A stretch of 64,000 nucleotides of DNA from Desulfatitalea alkaliphila (GTDB taxonomy: Bacteria > Desulfobacterota > Desulfobacteria > Desulfobacterales > Desulfosarcinaceae), in the NCBI RefSeq assembly GCF_022968795.1, contig NZ_JALJRB010000009.1, positions 62,001 to 126,000 of the forward strand. The letters are read 5' to 3'. Every line of letters begins with the position of its first letter. The first letter of the stretch is position 1. The notes under the pieces are model-generated. The model ran no database searches, was not told the origin of the DNA, and saw only the letters and a list, made by a program, of their open reading frames with translations. This document shows positions 26,869-35,796 of this stretch, piece by piece. The translations under genes and the position numbers were made by a program.

Positions 26869-28035
26869 TCAGGATGACGGCTCCCGGTCGCCGATGGGTC
26901 CCTCCAGCAGCAGGGGCACCGGCGAGGGAGCCGTTGCTGCGTTCGCCTCCCCGTCCAGGGAGAGCAGCCCCTTGAACCCCAGGGGCCGGGCTTGATACAG
27001 GGCCACCGTCGGCAAAAGGCCCAAGCGCGCCACCACCCGAATGCCCTCCTGTAGGTAGCGGTATTGGGCATGCGCCGAGCGGTTTGCAAGGGACCGGGCC
27101 AATTCCCCATCCAGGGGCCTGGCCAGCAAGCGCTCGAAGATTTCAGGCATTAAACGGGCCACCAGCCCTCCCACCACGGCCTCTTCCACCGCCATCCATT
27201 CGTCCACCACCTGCTGCAGATCGTCCAGGGATTGGGGCGGTTGCAACGCCAGCCGTGTATCGATGGCTTGGGCGGTGGCCGGCCGCAACAAGATGTGCAA
27301 CGTCTCTTCCACCGGCGCGACCAGCACATTGAGCGGGTCTTGGGCGTTGTTTTGCCATAGGGTGTAGGGCTCGTGCAGCCATTGGTAACGGCCGTCCTCG
27401 CCCAGGATGACGCGGGAGGTGTAAGAGCCGATTTTTCCGGAAAAGACCTGCCTGCGCAGGGTTATTTTGAGCGCGTCCCCGTCGATCTCCGGATTGAAAA
27501 AGTGAAACTCTTCCGAATACTCGTCGGCCAGTTTGTGCACCAGGTAGGCGGCAACACCGCCGGACGCGACGTTCTCCGACGCCAAGGCCACCGGCTGGTC
27601 CAGGGTGGTGATGGCGCGATAGGGATCGGGCAGCCGGGTGCGGGCCAAGGTGTGGTCCACGGCTTGGCGGCAATAGCGTTCGAACAATGCCGCCAAGGAA
27701 GGCCGTTGCTCGGGTACGGCCAGCAGGCGGCGGGAAGCGCCGGCCAATTTCCAGTGCAGATTGTCGCCCGGCAAACGGTCGCGAATCTGTTGCAGCAACG
27801 CCTGATTCTGGTTGAGGTGGCCGACGTTTTCCTGGTGTTGCCGGGGATCGAAGGCATCGGCCTGGTCGGCCAGCAGCAGCAGCGGCGCCTCCAAGCGCCG
27901 GCTGTCCAAATGTACCAACAGGTCGGCATAGGTTTCCGTATCGGCGGGTTGGTTGAGTGAAGCGCCCGCGGGTAGGACGTAACACCAACCGAGCATCAAG
28001 GCCCCAACGGCGCCTCGGGTAAACCGTGGAAACAT
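26869..28035 (-). CDS. Secreted protein of unknown function
   Basis: 388 residues. The start at 28035 has AGGAGG seven bases upstream and gives a signal peptide (FPRFTRGAVGALMLGWCYVLPAGAS). The mature protein is soluble and mixed alpha/beta with no Cys pair, zinc motif or lipobox. Segments such as PYRAITTLDQPVALASEN and SGKIGSYTSRVILGEDGRYQW are not recognised. Helical runs follow (residues about 260-360). It is probably periplasmic. It is divergent from the acyl-CoA dehydrogenase operon and convergent with the CheY gene. Confidence 0.65.
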   Translation of the reverse strand: MFPRFTRGAVGALMLGWCYVLPAGASLNQPADTETYADLLVHLDSRRLEAPLLLLADQADAFDPRQHQENVGHLNQNQALLQQIRDRLPGDNLHWKLAGASRRLLAVPEQRPSLAALFERYCRQAVDHTLARTRLPDPYRAITTLDQPVALASENVASGGVAAYLVHKLADEYSEEFHFFNPEIDGDALKITLRRQVFSGKIGSYTSRVILGEDGRYQWLHEPYTLWQNNAQDPLNVLVAPVEETLHILLRPATAQAIDTRLALQPPQSLDDLQQVVDEWMAVEEAVVGGLVARLMPEIFERLLARPLDGELARSLANRSAHAQYRYLQEGIRVVARLGLLPTVALYQARPLGFKGLLSLDGEANAATAPSPVPLLLEGPIGDREPSS

Positions 28036-28470
28036 GCGTTGCACCTCCTGGAAACGGCGATGTGGGCAGCCCTTACCAAACGGCGGCAACCCTACAGGTG
28101 CAACAGCAAGTTTTGCGCCATTTTGGCTTTGGGCCTGTGTGGGTTCATCATGAACGCTCGTCAAAGGCTTCGCCGGGTCCTGTGGGCGGGCGCGTCGTCA
28201 GCTGGAGGATGTCTTTGGGCGCATCGGTCCGTCGGCTTTTTGACACCGGTGGCCGCGATGATCGATTAATAGGCCGGGGAATAGGCCGGGGAATGGGGCA
28301 AGGCGGCGTGTTTGTTTTCGATCCCGGTCCCGATTTCGATTTGGATCCGGAGCGTACTGAATCATTAGTTGCGCGCCGGCAAACAAAGGGTTTACAACCC
28401 TGTTTTTAAAGGATAAGGTAACTGCTTTTTACCTTGAACCCCTTCTATCGGTTTGCATGGAAAGGCTCCC
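28036..28470. other. Divergent intergenic region before the acd-etf operon
   Basis: 435 bases between two divergent genes. It holds a tandem 12-base repeat (AATAGGCCGGGG twice, 28268-28291), then an AT-rich stretch with the candidate promoter and dyad annotated separately. No gene is supported. Confidence 0.5.
28391..28435 (+). promoter_or_regulatory. Candidate promoter with overlapping 7-bp dyad upstream of acd-etfBA
   Basis: TTTACA (28391-28396) and TAAGGT (28414-28419) are 17 bases apart. A perfect inverted repeat, AAGGTAA (28415-28421) and TTACCTT (28429-28435), separated by seven bases, overlaps the -10 box. Its size and place suit a dimeric repressor. The regulator is unknown, and the XRE-cupin part of the operon's own EtfA is a candidate. 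Confidence 0.45.
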
Positions 28471-29613
28471 ATGACCGAACCTTTTATCGATGCCAAACAC
28501 CGTGTGTTGCGCCGCTCCGTGCGCGCTTTTTGTGAACAGGAGTTGCGGCCCATCGCCGCCGAGATCGATCAGGAGGCCCGCTTTCCCTGGGAGGTGGCCG
28601 AGCAGATGGGCCGGTTGGGCTATTTCGGCATTCAGGCGCCCCCGGAACTGGGGGGCGCCGGGCTGGACACCCTCAGCTACGCCATCATCATCGAGGAGGT
28701 GTCGCGGGTCAGTGCCGCCATCGGCCTCTGTTTGAGCGTGCACAACAGCGTGGCCCTCTTTCCCATCCTGGCCTTCGGTTCGGCCGAGCAGCACCGGCGC
28801 TGGGCGCCGCTTTTGGCGCGGGGCGAACGGATCGGCGCCTTTTGCCTCACCGAACCCAACGCCGGCTCGGACGCCGCCGGCATCACGGCCACCGCCTTGC
28901 CCGACGGGGATCACTGGGTGGTCAATGCCAACAAGGTGTTCGTGACCAACGGCGGCATCGCCGACATCTGCCTGATCTTCGCGCGTACCGATCCGGCCGC
29001 CGGTCGCAAGGGGATCAGCGTGATCGTGGCCGAGCGCGGCACCCCCGGATTCGTGGTGGGCGATCTGGAAGATCTGTGCGGCATGCGGGCCAACCCGGTC
29101 TCTTCCATCCGGCTTTATGACAGCCGCGTGCCCCGGGACCACCTGTTGGGCAAGGCCGGGCAGGGGTTGGCCATCGGTTTGGCGGCCTTGGACACCGGCC
29201 GCATCGGCATCGCCGCCCAGGCCCTGGGGATTGCCCAGGCCGCGCTGGAGGAAGGGGTGCTCTATGCCCGGCAGCGCCAACAGTTCGGCGTGCCCCTGGC
29301 ACGCCACCAGGCCATCCAGATGATGATTGCCGACATGGCCACCCAGGTGGATGCCGCCCGCATGATGGTGTATCGCGCCGCCTGGACCAAGGACCAGGGC
29401 GCACCGGTCAGCCGGGCCGCGGCCCAGGCCAAGCTGTTCGCCGCCGAGGCCGCCGGCACGGTCACCGACCTGGCGGTGCAGATCCACGGCGGATACGGCT
29501 ATTCCAAGGCGTACGCGGTGGAACGCTTTTATCGGGATGCCCGTGTGACGCGCATTTACGAAGGCACCTCGGAGGTCCATCGCACCGTGATCGCCCGGGA
29601 GGTGTTGGGTTGA
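28471..29613 (+). CDS. Acyl-CoA dehydrogenase
   Basis: 380 residues, the standard length for the family. Seen: FCLTEPNAGSDA (FAD and substrate-binding loop), ARQRQQFGVPLARHQAIQ, a QIHGGYGYSKAYAVERFYRDAR segment and the catalytic base Glu364 in RIYEGTSE. The sequence is of the short-chain (butyryl-CoA) type, oxidising acyl-CoA to trans-2-enoyl-CoA with FAD and passing electrons to ETF. The ATG at 28471 follows GGAAAGG, and a TTG at 28453 is less likely. etfB and etfA follow directly, so this is a complete dehydrogenase-ETF operon. Confidence 0.95.
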   Translation: MTEPFIDAKHRVLRRSVRAFCEQELRPIAAEIDQEARFPWEVAEQMGRLGYFGIQAPPELGGAGLDTLSYAIIIEEVSRVSAAIGLCLSVHNSVALFPILAFGSAEQHRRWAPLLARGERIGAFCLTEPNAGSDAAGITATALPDGDHWVVNANKVFVTNGGIADICLIFARTDPAAGRKGISVIVAERGTPGFVVGDLEDLCGMRANPVSSIRLYDSRVPRDHLLGKAGQGLAIGLAALDTGRIGIAAQALGIAQAALEEGVLYARQRQQFGVPLARHQAIQMMIADMATQVDAARMMVYRAAWTKDQGAPVSRAAAQAKLFAAEAAGTVTDLAVQIHGGYGYSKAYAVERFYRDARVTRIYEGTSEVHRTVIAREVLG

Positions 29614-29640
29614 CAACGATTGAGACAGCAGGGATTGCCC

Positions 29641-30420
29641 ATGTCCATTCATAGCATTGTGTGCATCAAATCGGTGGTGCGGGCCGCTGCCGACGGCGTC
29701 GGGCGCCGGACCCCGGACAACAGCGAGCTGAACCCTTTCGATCGCCCGGCCCTGGAGGCCGCCTTGCAGCTCAAGGCCGACCAGGGCGGCACCGTCACCG
29801 TGCTCACCATGGGACCGCCGGTGGGCGCCGAAGCCTTGGCCGAAGCCCTGGCCATGGGGGCCGATCGGGCGGTACTGATCAGCGACACGGCCTTGGCCGG
29901 ATCCGACACCCTGGTCACCGCCCGGGTACTGGCGACAGCCATCGATGCCATCGGTCCCTGGGACCTGCTCTTTTTCGGCACCCGCAGTTCGGACAGCGAC
30001 ACGGGCCAGGTGGGACCCCAGACCGCCGCCGTTTTGCAACGTCCCTTTGTGGGTGGGGTGAACCGCATCGCGCGTGGGGAGCAGGGTTGGGAATTGCAGC
30101 GGCTGATGGACGATTGGGAAGAGGTCTGGCAGGCGCCTGCGCCGGTGGTGGTGACCATTCATCCCATGGCGTTCAAACCCCGCGCCATTTCCCTGCCGGG
30201 CATTGCCGAGGCCTATGCTTGCCCGGCCGTGGAACACTGGGGGCTGGACCGGCTGGCACTGACGGCGGACCAGGTGGGGTTGAACGGTTCGCCCACCCGG
30301 GTGGCACGCCTGCAGAAGGTGGTGCGCGACCGCACCTGCCGCATGCTGGAAGGCGAACCGCCGCAGCAGGTGGCGGCCTTGGTCGACCATCTGGAGCGCA
30401 TGGGGGTGATGGGATCATGA
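29641..30420 (+). CDS. etfB: Electron transfer flavoprotein subunit beta
   Basis: 259 residues. Seen: NPFDRPALEAALQLK, TVLTMGPP, AMGADRAVLISD and SSDSDTGQVGPQTA, the AMP/FAD-binding signature region of EtfB. It would form a heterodimer with the next gene product and accept electrons from the acyl-CoA dehydrogenase. The ATG at 29641 has AGGG upstream. A start at 29620 is possible but weak. The stop overlaps the start of etfA by four bases (ATGA). Confidence 0.95.
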   Translation: MSIHSIVCIKSVVRAAADGVGRRTPDNSELNPFDRPALEAALQLKADQGGTVTVLTMGPPVGAEALAEALAMGADRAVLISDTALAGSDTLVTARVLATAIDAIGPWDLLFFGTRSSDSDTGQVGPQTAAVLQRPFVGGVNRIARGEQGWELQRLMDDWEEVWQAPAPVVVTIHPMAFKPRAISLPGIAEAYACPAVEHWGLDRLALTADQVGLNGSPTRVARLQKVVRDRTCRMLEGEPPQQVAALVDHLERMGVMGS

Positions 30421-32051
30421 CAACGGGTGAGATCTGGGTTTACGGTGATCTGCGCACCGCGCGCCGTTGGGAGGACAGCCGCAAGGTGATGGGCAAGGCC
30501 CTGGCCTTGGCCCGGGAAGCCGATGCCGCGGTGGCCATGGTGCTGATCGGCGCCGGGGACGATCCGCCGGCCGCCGATGACCCTGCCATGGATCTGTCGG
30601 CTTGCGTGTCCGTTGCGGAAGCCGCCCGCCAGGCTGTCGCCGCCGGCGCGCGCACCGTTTACTGTTTGTCGGCGGGTGAGCTGGCGGTCCCCCGCAGCGA
30701 TCTGTATGCCGAAGTGTTGGCCCGATGGGTCGCCGACCGCCGACCGTGGCTCATCTTGCTGCCCTTGAACGATTTCGGGCGCGAGTTGGCCGCCATCGGT
30801 GCCCAGCAGTGTCGTGCGGGCATGATCGCCGACTGCGCCGAACTGACCGTCCAAAACGAGGGGTTCGTGGGGCGTTGCCCGGCCTGGGGCGGACAAGTCG
30901 TGGCCGATATCGCCCTGGCCGAAGGATGGTCCACCGCTTTTGTCACCGTCCAGCCCCATGGCGCGGCGGCGCCGGCCGAACAAGCGGACCACCCGGGACA
31001 TATCGAAACCATCGCCGTGCAACCGGTGACGGATGCCAGGGGATTGCGCCTGGTTCGCCGGGTCCTGGAGCCGGCGGCGGCACGCCGCCTGGAAGATGCC
31101 CACACCGTCGTGGTGGGGGGCGCCGGCCTGGGGGACATGCAAGGGTTCGGCCTGGTGCGCGAGCTGGCCGCGGCCCTGGGCGGCGAAGTGGGTGCCACGC
31201 GCCCGCCGGTACTCTACCATTGGGTGGCAGAGGAGCGGCTGATCGGCCAGACCGGCAAAAGCGTGCGGCCCAAATTGCTCATCTCCGCCGGGACCTCCGG
31301 CGCCATTCAGTACACCGCCGGCATCATGGCCGCCGAAACCATCGTGGCCATCAATCGGGATCCGTCCGCACCCATCTTTCAGGTGGCCGACATCGGTATC
31401 GTGGCCGATGCCAAGACCTTGCTGCCCCTGCTCAACCAGCGTGCCAAGCAGTCAACCATGCGCCGACTGGCGGACGCCGCCTGCGCCATCGAGGATGCAA
31501 CCGGCGCGCAGGAACCGCCCGGCGGCTTCGGTGCCCTGGTGCGGCAACTGCGCGAGGCCCGCCAGTGGCCGGTGGAAGAGCTGGCCCGGTCCACGGCACA
31601 GACCCCGGAATTCATTCACAAGGTGGAAAACGACCAGCTCGCGCCGCCGGTGAGCTTCATCCTCGGCATGGCCCAGGCCATGGGCGTGGATCCGGGCACC
31701 TTTTTACGCAAGGAGACCCGCGCCGCCATCCGTGACCGCCGCGCCCAGGCCTACCATCAACGCACCCAGGCCTACAGCTACACCACGCTTACACCCGAGG
31801 CGGCCAGCAGCCACTTGCGCGCCTTCATGATCACCATCGAGGCGCAGCACGATCACAAACCGGTGGCCTATAAGCACGAGGGCGAAGAGTTCATCTTCGT
31901 GATGGAGGGGGATCTGCAGTTGACGTTGGGATCCAAGAGCCATAAACTCAAACCCGGTGAGTCGATCCATTTCAATTCCGACGTGCCCCACAAACTCAAA
32001 AGTCTTTCCAACGAACCGACCCGCTGTCTGGTGGTGCTCTATACGGTTTGA
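30417..32051 (+). CDS. etfA: Electron transfer flavoprotein subunit alpha fused to XRE helix-turn-helix and cupin domains
   Basis: 544 residues, about 220 longer than ordinary EtfA. Residues 1-345 are EtfA, with the C-terminal FAD-binding part intact (ISAGTSGAIQYTAG, AINRDPSAPIFQVADIG, LPLLNQ; about 287-345). After a short linker a XRE-type helix-turn-helix (LVRQLREARQWPVEELA to SFILGMAQAMGVDP; about 370-425) is followed by a cupin (KHEGEEFIFVMEGDLQL, LKPGESIHFNSDVPH; about 455-544). The same XRE-cupin pair normally forms separate regulators. The frame is continuous with no stop or shift. The ATG at 30417 overlaps the etfB stop. An internal ATG at 31458 could yield the regulator alone. A dual electron-transfer and DNA-binding role is inferred. 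Confidence 0.9.
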   Translation: MTTGEIWVYGDLRTARRWEDSRKVMGKALALAREADAAVAMVLIGAGDDPPAADDPAMDLSACVSVAEAARQAVAAGARTVYCLSAGELAVPRSDLYAEVLARWVADRRPWLILLPLNDFGRELAAIGAQQCRAGMIADCAELTVQNEGFVGRCPAWGGQVVADIALAEGWSTAFVTVQPHGAAAPAEQADHPGHIETIAVQPVTDARGLRLVRRVLEPAAARRLEDAHTVVVGGAGLGDMQGFGLVRELAAALGGEVGATRPPVLYHWVAEERLIGQTGKSVRPKLLISAGTSGAIQYTAGIMAAETIVAINRDPSAPIFQVADIGIVADAKTLLPLLNQRAKQSTMRRLADAACAIEDATGAQEPPGGFGALVRQLREARQWPVEELARSTAQTPEFIHKVENDQLAPPVSFILGMAQAMGVDPGTFLRKETRAAIRDRRAQAYHQRTQAYSYTTLTPEAASSHLRAFMITIEAQHDHKPVAYKHEGEEFIFVMEGDLQLTLGSKSHKLKPGESIHFNSDVPHKLKSLSNEPTRCLVVLYTV

Positions 32052-32135
32052 CGCGCCGGCGGAAACCCTTCGGACGCTCGGCAAGGCGGCAAGCGATCGC
32101 TCATCGCCGCCGCAATCGCCTCAAGCGCCCATGCG

Positions 32136-33158
32136 TCAAAGCATCAAATTCAGGTTGGGCCTTTGCAACAGTTGCGGGGGTTCCTGAAAAAAAGCGGTCA
32201 AGACCCCATCGATCGCCTGCAGGTCCGGCGCATTGCGAATCCGGTTGTAAAGGGTATTGCCATAGGCGAAGTTGGCGGCCAGATAGGCGCTGTAGCGTTT
32301 GAAACGGCGCATGGCCGTGACCGGGTCGAAATAGTGGAAGCACAGGTCGAGCAGGCGTCGGGCGCAGTCCAGGTGAATCGTCGGCACCGGCGCCGGTCCG
32401 CCGCCCCAATGAGCGAACACCCACGGCCGGGCGATGGCGATGCGGCCCAGGGCAACGCCGTCGCAGTCGGTGGTGCGCAGCATGCGCAGGCAATCCGCAG
32501 CGTCGAACACATCCCCGTTGCCGAACACCGGAATGGCCACCGCCGCCTTGACACGGGCGATGTGCTCCCAGCGGGCCGGCCGGGTGCGCACATCGGGCGC
32601 CACCCGTGGATGAAAGGTGAGGGCGTCGGCACCGGCGTCTTCCAGGCGGCGGGCCAGATCCACGGGCACACGGGGATCGTCCGACCAGCCGGTGCGGAAC
32701 TTGACCGTCAGCGGACAATCGACCGCCCGGCGCACCCGGGCCACCAGATCGGTGGCGGCCGCGGGATTGCGCAGCAGGGCCGCGCCCTGGTTGTATTTGC
32801 AAACGGCCTTGACGGCGCAGCCCAGGTTGATGTCCACGCCGAAGAGCCCCTCGGCGGCGATGCGGCGGGCGGCGGCCGCCATTTTGAGCGGGTCGCCGCC
32901 CAACAGTTGGATGCTTAAGCGGTCGGTTTCCGCATCCCGCCAGCGGAAGCAGGCAGATATGTGACGGTTCTCATGGGGCACCCTCGCCGCGCCGCACATC
33001 TCCGAAAACATCAGGCCGCAGCCCCCCAGTTCGTCGAGCAAGTGGCGAAAGGCGACATGGCCCAGCAAGGTCATGGGCGCCAGCACCAACCGGCCGGGGA
33101 TGGTCCGGCGGCCGATGGCCAGGGGGCGATGGATCAATTGGGCGAGGGTCGGTTCCAT
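32136..33158 (-). CDS. tRNA-dihydrouridine synthase family protein
   Basis: 340 residues with the Dus TIM-barrel pattern: LVLAPMTLLGHVAFR, QLLGGDP, the DINLGCAVK segment with catalytic Cys114, FRTGWSDD, LTFHPR and GNGDVFDA then LGRIAIARPW. It would reduce uridines in tRNA to dihydrouridine using FMN and NADPH. The usual GCP is GCA here. The C-terminal extension (RFKRYSAYLAANFAYGN) is typical of a subgroup that I cannot place in DusA, B or C. It is convergent with etfA and follows fdhD at a short distance. Confidence 0.88.
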   Translation of the reverse strand: MEPTLAQLIHRPLAIGRRTIPGRLVLAPMTLLGHVAFRHLLDELGGCGLMFSEMCGAARVPHENRHISACFRWRDAETDRLSIQLLGGDPLKMAAAARRIAAEGLFGVDINLGCAVKAVCKYNQGAALLRNPAAATDLVARVRRAVDCPLTVKFRTGWSDDPRVPVDLARRLEDAGADALTFHPRVAPDVRTRPARWEHIARVKAAVAIPVFGNGDVFDAADCLRMLRTTDCDGVALGRIAIARPWVFAHWGGGPAPVPTIHLDCARRLLDLCFHYFDPVTAMRRFKRYSAYLAANFAYGNTLYNRIRNAPDLQAIDGVLTAFFQEPPQLLQRPNLNLML

Positions 33159-33194
33159 TGCGGCGGCATCCGTGCTGCGGCGAACAGCCGGGAA

Positions 33195-33992
33195 TCAATC
33201 CGCAAACCGCTCGGGATGGCAGTAAAAAAGCATCCCCTCGGGCTTGGCGGGACCGGCCAGGGTGATGTTCAAGCGGGCGGCCAGCTCCACCGCCAGCCGG
33301 GTCGGGCGGGAGAGGGCCAACACGATGGGGATGCGGGCGCGGGCCGATTTTTGCACCAACTCGTAGCTGATCCGCGAAGAGAGCACCACCACCTTGGCCT
33401 GGTCCAGCCGACCGTCCAGAAAGAGCCGACCCACCACCTTGTCCAGGGCGTTGTGCCGGCCCACGTCTTCGGCCACCGCCAGCGGTCGCAAGTCCGCGTC
33501 CAGCAGGGCGGCGGCGTGGGCGGCGCGGCTGGCGCGGCGCAAGGGCTGCAACTGGTCCAGGTGGTCCAGGTGCCAGCGGGCGTCGGCCGGCCGGATGGCA
33601 ATGGGATCGTCCAGCGGCGTCAAGGCCTGGAACAGTTCGTCGATCAGGGTTTTGCCGCAAAGTCCGCAGCCGGTCTGGCTGATGTAGCCGCGCCGGTCCA
33701 GATGCGCGGCCACGCACCGTTGCCGCTCGGGCGTCAAGGTCACCGTCACCACATTGGTGTCCGGGCCGTCGCAGGCGGCCAGTTGGACGATGTCGCCGGG
33801 CTGGTCGACCAGCCCCTCGGCGAGGCAGAAGCCGGCGGTATGGGCCAGGTCGTCGCCCGGTGTGCGCAGGACCACGGCATAGGGTTTGCCTTGGATGCGG
33901 ATCGACAAGGGCTCTTCGTTGATCAGGTCCAGGGTGGCGTCGCTGCGGTGGTGCGCTTTCCACCGGGTGATGGTATAAGACGTGGTGCTCAT
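33195..33992 (-). CDS. fdhD: Formate dehydrogenase accessory sulfurtransferase FdhD
   Basis: 265 residues, the usual FdhD length. The persulfide-forming CxxC is Cys109-Gly-Leu-Cys112 in SQTGCGLCGKTLI. Other family marks are the NEEPLSIRI and VVLRTPGDD segments, HTAGFCLAEGLV, EDVGRHNALDKVVG and LSSRISYELVQK. FdhD transfers sulfur from a cysteine desulfurase to the molybdenum cofactor of formate dehydrogenase. No formate dehydrogenase gene is in the window. The start at 33992 is chosen over a longer frame because family members begin here, although no strong ribosome site is visible. Confidence 0.93.
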   Translation of the reverse strand: MSTTSYTITRWKAHHRSDATLDLINEEPLSIRIQGKPYAVVLRTPGDDLAHTAGFCLAEGLVDQPGDIVQLAACDGPDTNVVTVTLTPERQRCVAAHLDRRGYISQTGCGLCGKTLIDELFQALTPLDDPIAIRPADARWHLDHLDQLQPLRRASRAAHAAALLDADLRPLAVAEDVGRHNALDKVVGRLFLDGRLDQAKVVVLSSRISYELVQKSARARIPIVLALSRPTRLAVELAARLNITLAGPAKPEGMLFYCHPERFAD

Positions 33993-34107
33993 GCGGTTCG
34001 TCCGATGTGGGTCTATGTGCCGGCCGACGCCGCAGCGTCGGTACCGATGCAAGTGCCTGCTTATAGATCATAACCATAAAGTTTGTCCACATCGGACTTT
34101 TTTTGGC

Positions 34108-34135
34108 TTGACAAAATAAGGTAAAAAGTTAATAG
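34108..34135 (+). promoter_or_regulatory. Candidate sigma70 promoter for rplU-rpmA-obgE
   Basis: A perfect TTGACA (34108-34113) is followed after 16 bases by TAATAG (34130-34135) in an AT-rich stretch. The start point would be near 34142, about 40 bases before the rplU ATG. Confidence 0.55.
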
Positions 34136-34180
34136 TCTGCGATTTTCAAGGCAGGTCATTGATTTTCAGGGAGGTTGACA

Positions 34181-34492
34181 ATGTACGCTGTGGTTGCGAC
34201 AGGGGGCAAACAATATAGAGTGGAGGCGGGAGAGATCCTGCGGGTGGAGAAACTGGCCGGTGATGTCGGCGCCGAAGTAGCCTTCGACCAAGTGTTGATG
34301 CTGGGCGACGGCGATAATGTGCGCGTCGGCCAACCGCTGGTGGAAGGCGCCTCCGTCAAGGGCCGGATTGTCGAACAAGGCAAAGGCAAAAAGATCATCG
34401 TGTTCAAGTTCAAGCGCCGCAAGCGCTATCGCCGCAAGCAGGGTCATCGTCAACTGTTCACGGCGGTCCGGATCGACACCATCGAAGCATAG
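34181..34492 (+). CDS. rplU: 50S ribosomal protein L21
   Basis: 103 residues, standard for bL21. Seen: MYAVVATGGKQYRVE at the start and KRRKRYRRKQGHRQ near the end. The ATG at 34181 has GGGAGG six bases upstream. A TTG two codons earlier is rejected. It is the first gene of the conserved rplU-rpmA-obgE run. Confidence 0.98.
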   Translation: MYAVVATGGKQYRVEAGEILRVEKLAGDVGAEVAFDQVLMLGDGDNVRVGQPLVEGASVKGRIVEQGKGKKIIVFKFKRRKRYRRKQGHRQLFTAVRIDTIEA

Positions 34493-34528
34493 CCCGACGG
34501 GGCGTGAAGAATATAAGGAGAAGGTACC

Positions 34529-34783
34529 ATGGCACACAAAAAAGCGGGCGGAAGCTCGAAAAACGGTCGCGACAGCCAGGGCCAGCGCCGGGGCACCAAG
34601 CGCTACGGCGGGGAAGCGGTCCGGGCCGGCAACATCATTGTCCGCCAATTGGGCACCCGGATCCATCCCGGCAACAACGTGGGCATGGGCAAGGATTACA
34701 CCCTTTTTGCCAAGATCGACGGCGTGGTCACCTTTGAGCGCAAGGGCCGAACCGGCAAAAAGGTGAGTGTTTATGCCGCGTGA
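34529..34783 (+). CDS. rpmA: 50S ribosomal protein L27
   Basis: 84 residues. The N-terminus [19 protein letters not shown] and [19 protein letters not shown] are diagnostic of bL27, whose N-terminal tail reaches the peptidyl-transferase centre. There is no Firmicutes-type N-terminal extension. AAGGAG lies upstream. Its stop overlaps the obgE GTG start by four bases. Confidence 0.98.
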   Translation: MAHKKAGGSSKNGRDSQGQRRGTKRYGGEAVRAGNIIVRQLGTRIHPGNNVGMGKDYTLFAKIDGVVTFERKGRTGKKVSVYAA

Positions 34784-35796
34784 AATTCATTGATGAAGCC
34801 ACCATCGTCGTGCAGTCCGGCGACGGCGGGCCGGGTTGCGTCAGCTTTCGCCGGGAGCGCTTCGTTCCCAAGGGCGGCCCGGATGGCGGCAGTGGCGGCA
34901 AGGGCGGCAGCGTTATTCTGAGGGCCGCCCCCAACAAGCGAACCCTGTACCACCTCCACTTTAAAAAAGAGTACAAAGCCGCCAACGGCGTACCGGGCCA
35001 AGGCCGCCAGAAGAGTGGCCGGGCCGGTGCCGATCTGGTGCTCGACCTTCCGGTGGGCACCATGGTGCGCGACGCCGAAACCGGCGAATTGCTGCACGAT
35101 CTGGTGACAGCCGAACAGACGTCGGTGGTGGCGGCCGGCGGCCGCGGCGGGCAAGGCAACACCCACTTCAAATCATCCACCCACCGCACTCCCCGCTTCG
35201 CGCAACCGGGCGAGCCGGGACAGCGGCTCACCCTGCGTCTGGAACTCAAACTGATTGCCGACGTGGGCCTCATCGGGCTGCCCAACGCCGGCAAATCCAC
35301 TTTGATCAGCGCCATCTCCTCGGCGCGCCCCAAAATCGCAGACTACCCTTTCACCACGTTGACGCCCAATTTGGGCGTGGTGGCCCTGGCCGGCGCAGAG
35401 CCCTATGTGGTGGCCGATATTCCCGGCCTCATCGAGGGCGCTCACACCGGTGCCGGTTTGGGCACCCGGTTCTTGCGCCACGTGGAACGCACCCGCTTTC
35501 TAGTGCACCTGATCGATGCCGGCGCCCTGGATGCCGGCAATCCCTTGCAGGCCTACACCACCGTCAACCGGGAGTTGGCCGGCTACAGTGCCGCTCTTGC
35601 GGCCAAACCCCAGTTGGTGGTATTGAACAAGCTCGATATCACCGAAGCCGAGGCGTCGGCCGATGCCTTTTGCAGAGCCTTGTCGGGGGTGGAAGTGGTG
35701 CGCATCAGTGCCGCCACCGGGCAGGGGGTGCAGCGGTTGACCCACCTATTGCGGCAGCGATTGGACCTGTTAGACGAAGCGGATGACCAACCTTGA
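34780..35796 (+). CDS. obgE: GTPase Obg/CgtA
   Basis: 338 residues: a glycine-rich Obg fold (1-158; [29 protein letters not shown]) and a GTPase domain with G1 [10 protein letters not shown]2 TT, G3 DIPG and G4 NKLD. The long acidic C-terminal tail of some Obg proteins is absent, as in many delta-proteobacteria. It acts in late 50S assembly and stress control. The start is GTG overlapping the rpmA stop (GTGA), and nadD overlaps its end by 14 bases. Confidence 0.98.
   Translation: MKFIDEATIVVQSGDGGPGCVSFRRERFVPKGGPDGGSGGKGGSVILRAAPNKRTLYHLHFKKEYKAANGVPGQGRQKSGRAGADLVLDLPVGTMVRDAETGELLHDLVTAEQTSVVAAGGRGGQGNTHFKSSTHRTPRFAQPGEPGQRLTLRLELKLIADVGLIGLPNAGKSTLISAISSARPKIADYPFTTLTPNLGVVALAGAEPYVVADIPGLIEGAHTGAGLGTRFLRHVERTRFLVHLIDAGALDAGNPLQAYTTVNRELAGYSAALAAKPQLVVLNKLDITEAEASADAFCRALSGVEVVRISAATGQGVQRLTHLLRQRLDLLDEADDQP

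Noticed and set aside
28198-28386. Short minus-strand frame between the secreted protein and acd genes
   Set aside because: It lies in a repeat-containing spacer with low-complexity codons and no ribosome site.
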